A stretch of 64,000 nt of DNA from Aquipseudomonas alcaligenes. Its GTDB lineage: Bacteria; Pseudomonadota; Gammaproteobacteria; Pseudomonadales; Pseudomonadaceae. The notes under the pieces were generated by a model, which did not search any database, was not told the origin of the DNA, and saw only the letters and a list, made by a program, of their open reading frames with translations. The stretch is taken from contig NZ_QJRX01000003.1 in NCBI RefSeq assembly GCF_003205495.1, positions 372,001-436,000 of the forward strand, in the 5' to 3' direction. Each line of letters begins with the position of its first letter. Positions within the stretch are counted from its first letter, which is position 1. The translations under genes and the position numbers were made by a program. Below, one piece after another: positions 63,890-64,000 of the stretch.

Positions 63890-64000
63890 TCAGCTCTTGG
63901 CCTTGAGCAGCGCCTCCAGCCCGGCCAGGGCCTTGTGGGTGACCTTGGCGCCCCTGCCGGCGCTGGCCGCCTCTTCCTTCTGGTAGTGCAGGTCGACCTG
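63890..64000 (-). CDS. C-terminal end of an unidentified gene
   Basis: The frame is open from the right edge to a TGA at 63892-63890. The 36 visible residues are Lys/Ala-rich (VTHKALAGLEALLKAKS at the end). I cannot name the family from this much. It converges with the metallopeptidase gene. Confidence 0.5.
   Translation of the reverse strand, partial: QVDLHYQKEEAASAGRGAKVTHKALAGLEALLKAKS

Overview
The window is GC-rich bacterial chromosome, almost certainly from Pseudomonas. Support comes from gene families and neighbourhoods typical of that genus: RdgC, YcgN and YcgL, CmoA/CmoB, a second Lon protease beside a chagasin-type inhibitor, an OprP/OprO-type porin downstream of an ECF sigma factor, and the genus-type intergenic repeats. 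I saw no prophage, insertion sequence, integrase or CRISPR array. Species assignment is inference; the P. aeruginosa/P. alcaligenes side of the genus fits best.

Layout. 1-13 kb: the end of a DUF3087 gene, a small periplasmic binding protein, VF530, a 750-bp block of repeats, a GNAT-Rnk fusion, a redox/membrane cluster (flavodoxin, DUF2798, DUF2938) facing a MerR regulator, a SulP anion transporter, an exported ClpP-fold protein, a GST, DUF3422, a HIT protein and a Sel1-repeat protein. 13-20 kb: an isochorismatase-type hydrolase opposite a GlxA-type regulator, then a LysR regulator, a divergent agmatine deiminase and a polyamine-binding protein, small exported proteins, a LysR/AhpD-like pair and a LysE exporter. 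21-27 kb: a FabH-like synthase, an ECF sigma factor with a zinc-finger anti-sigma factor, a complete hvfABCD operon (RiPP precursor, MNIO enzyme, partner, DoxX membrane protein) and a phosphate-type porin with a Pho-box-like site. 27-42 kb: a FemAB-like GNAT with a tiny phosphatase, cyclophilin, hydrolase, LysR, azoreductase, glycosyltransferase, CysZ, a diguanylate cyclase, TrxB, AzlCD, an LplT-PlsC fusion, a guanidine-II riboswitch controlling a SugE/Gdx exporter, and RdgC. 42-64 kb: tRNA-Val and tRNA-Asp, an FKBP lipoprotein, CmoAB, YhhN, the Icp/Lon pair, a chemoreceptor-like operon with two paralogous helical membrane proteins, sulfurtransferase, acyltransferase, RNase D/YcgL/dehydrogenase, a full chemoreceptor, YcgN and a HEXXH metallopeptidase.

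The most notable system is at 22.3-25.7 kb. The ECF sigma factor and a soluble zinc-type anti-sigma factor lie directly upstream of an exported Cys-rich peptide carrying six EG[K/S]CG motifs. The peptide is followed by DUF692 (MNIO) and DUF2063 proteins and a DoxX protein. A textbook ECF promoter (TGTAAC, 16 bp, CGTCTA) sits in front of the precursor gene. Together they read as a stress-induced pathway making a copper-binding oxazolone/thioamide peptide. The other strong regulatory finds are the guanidine-II riboswitch at 41.4 kb and a MerR-type 19-bp-spacer promoter at 6.15 kb.
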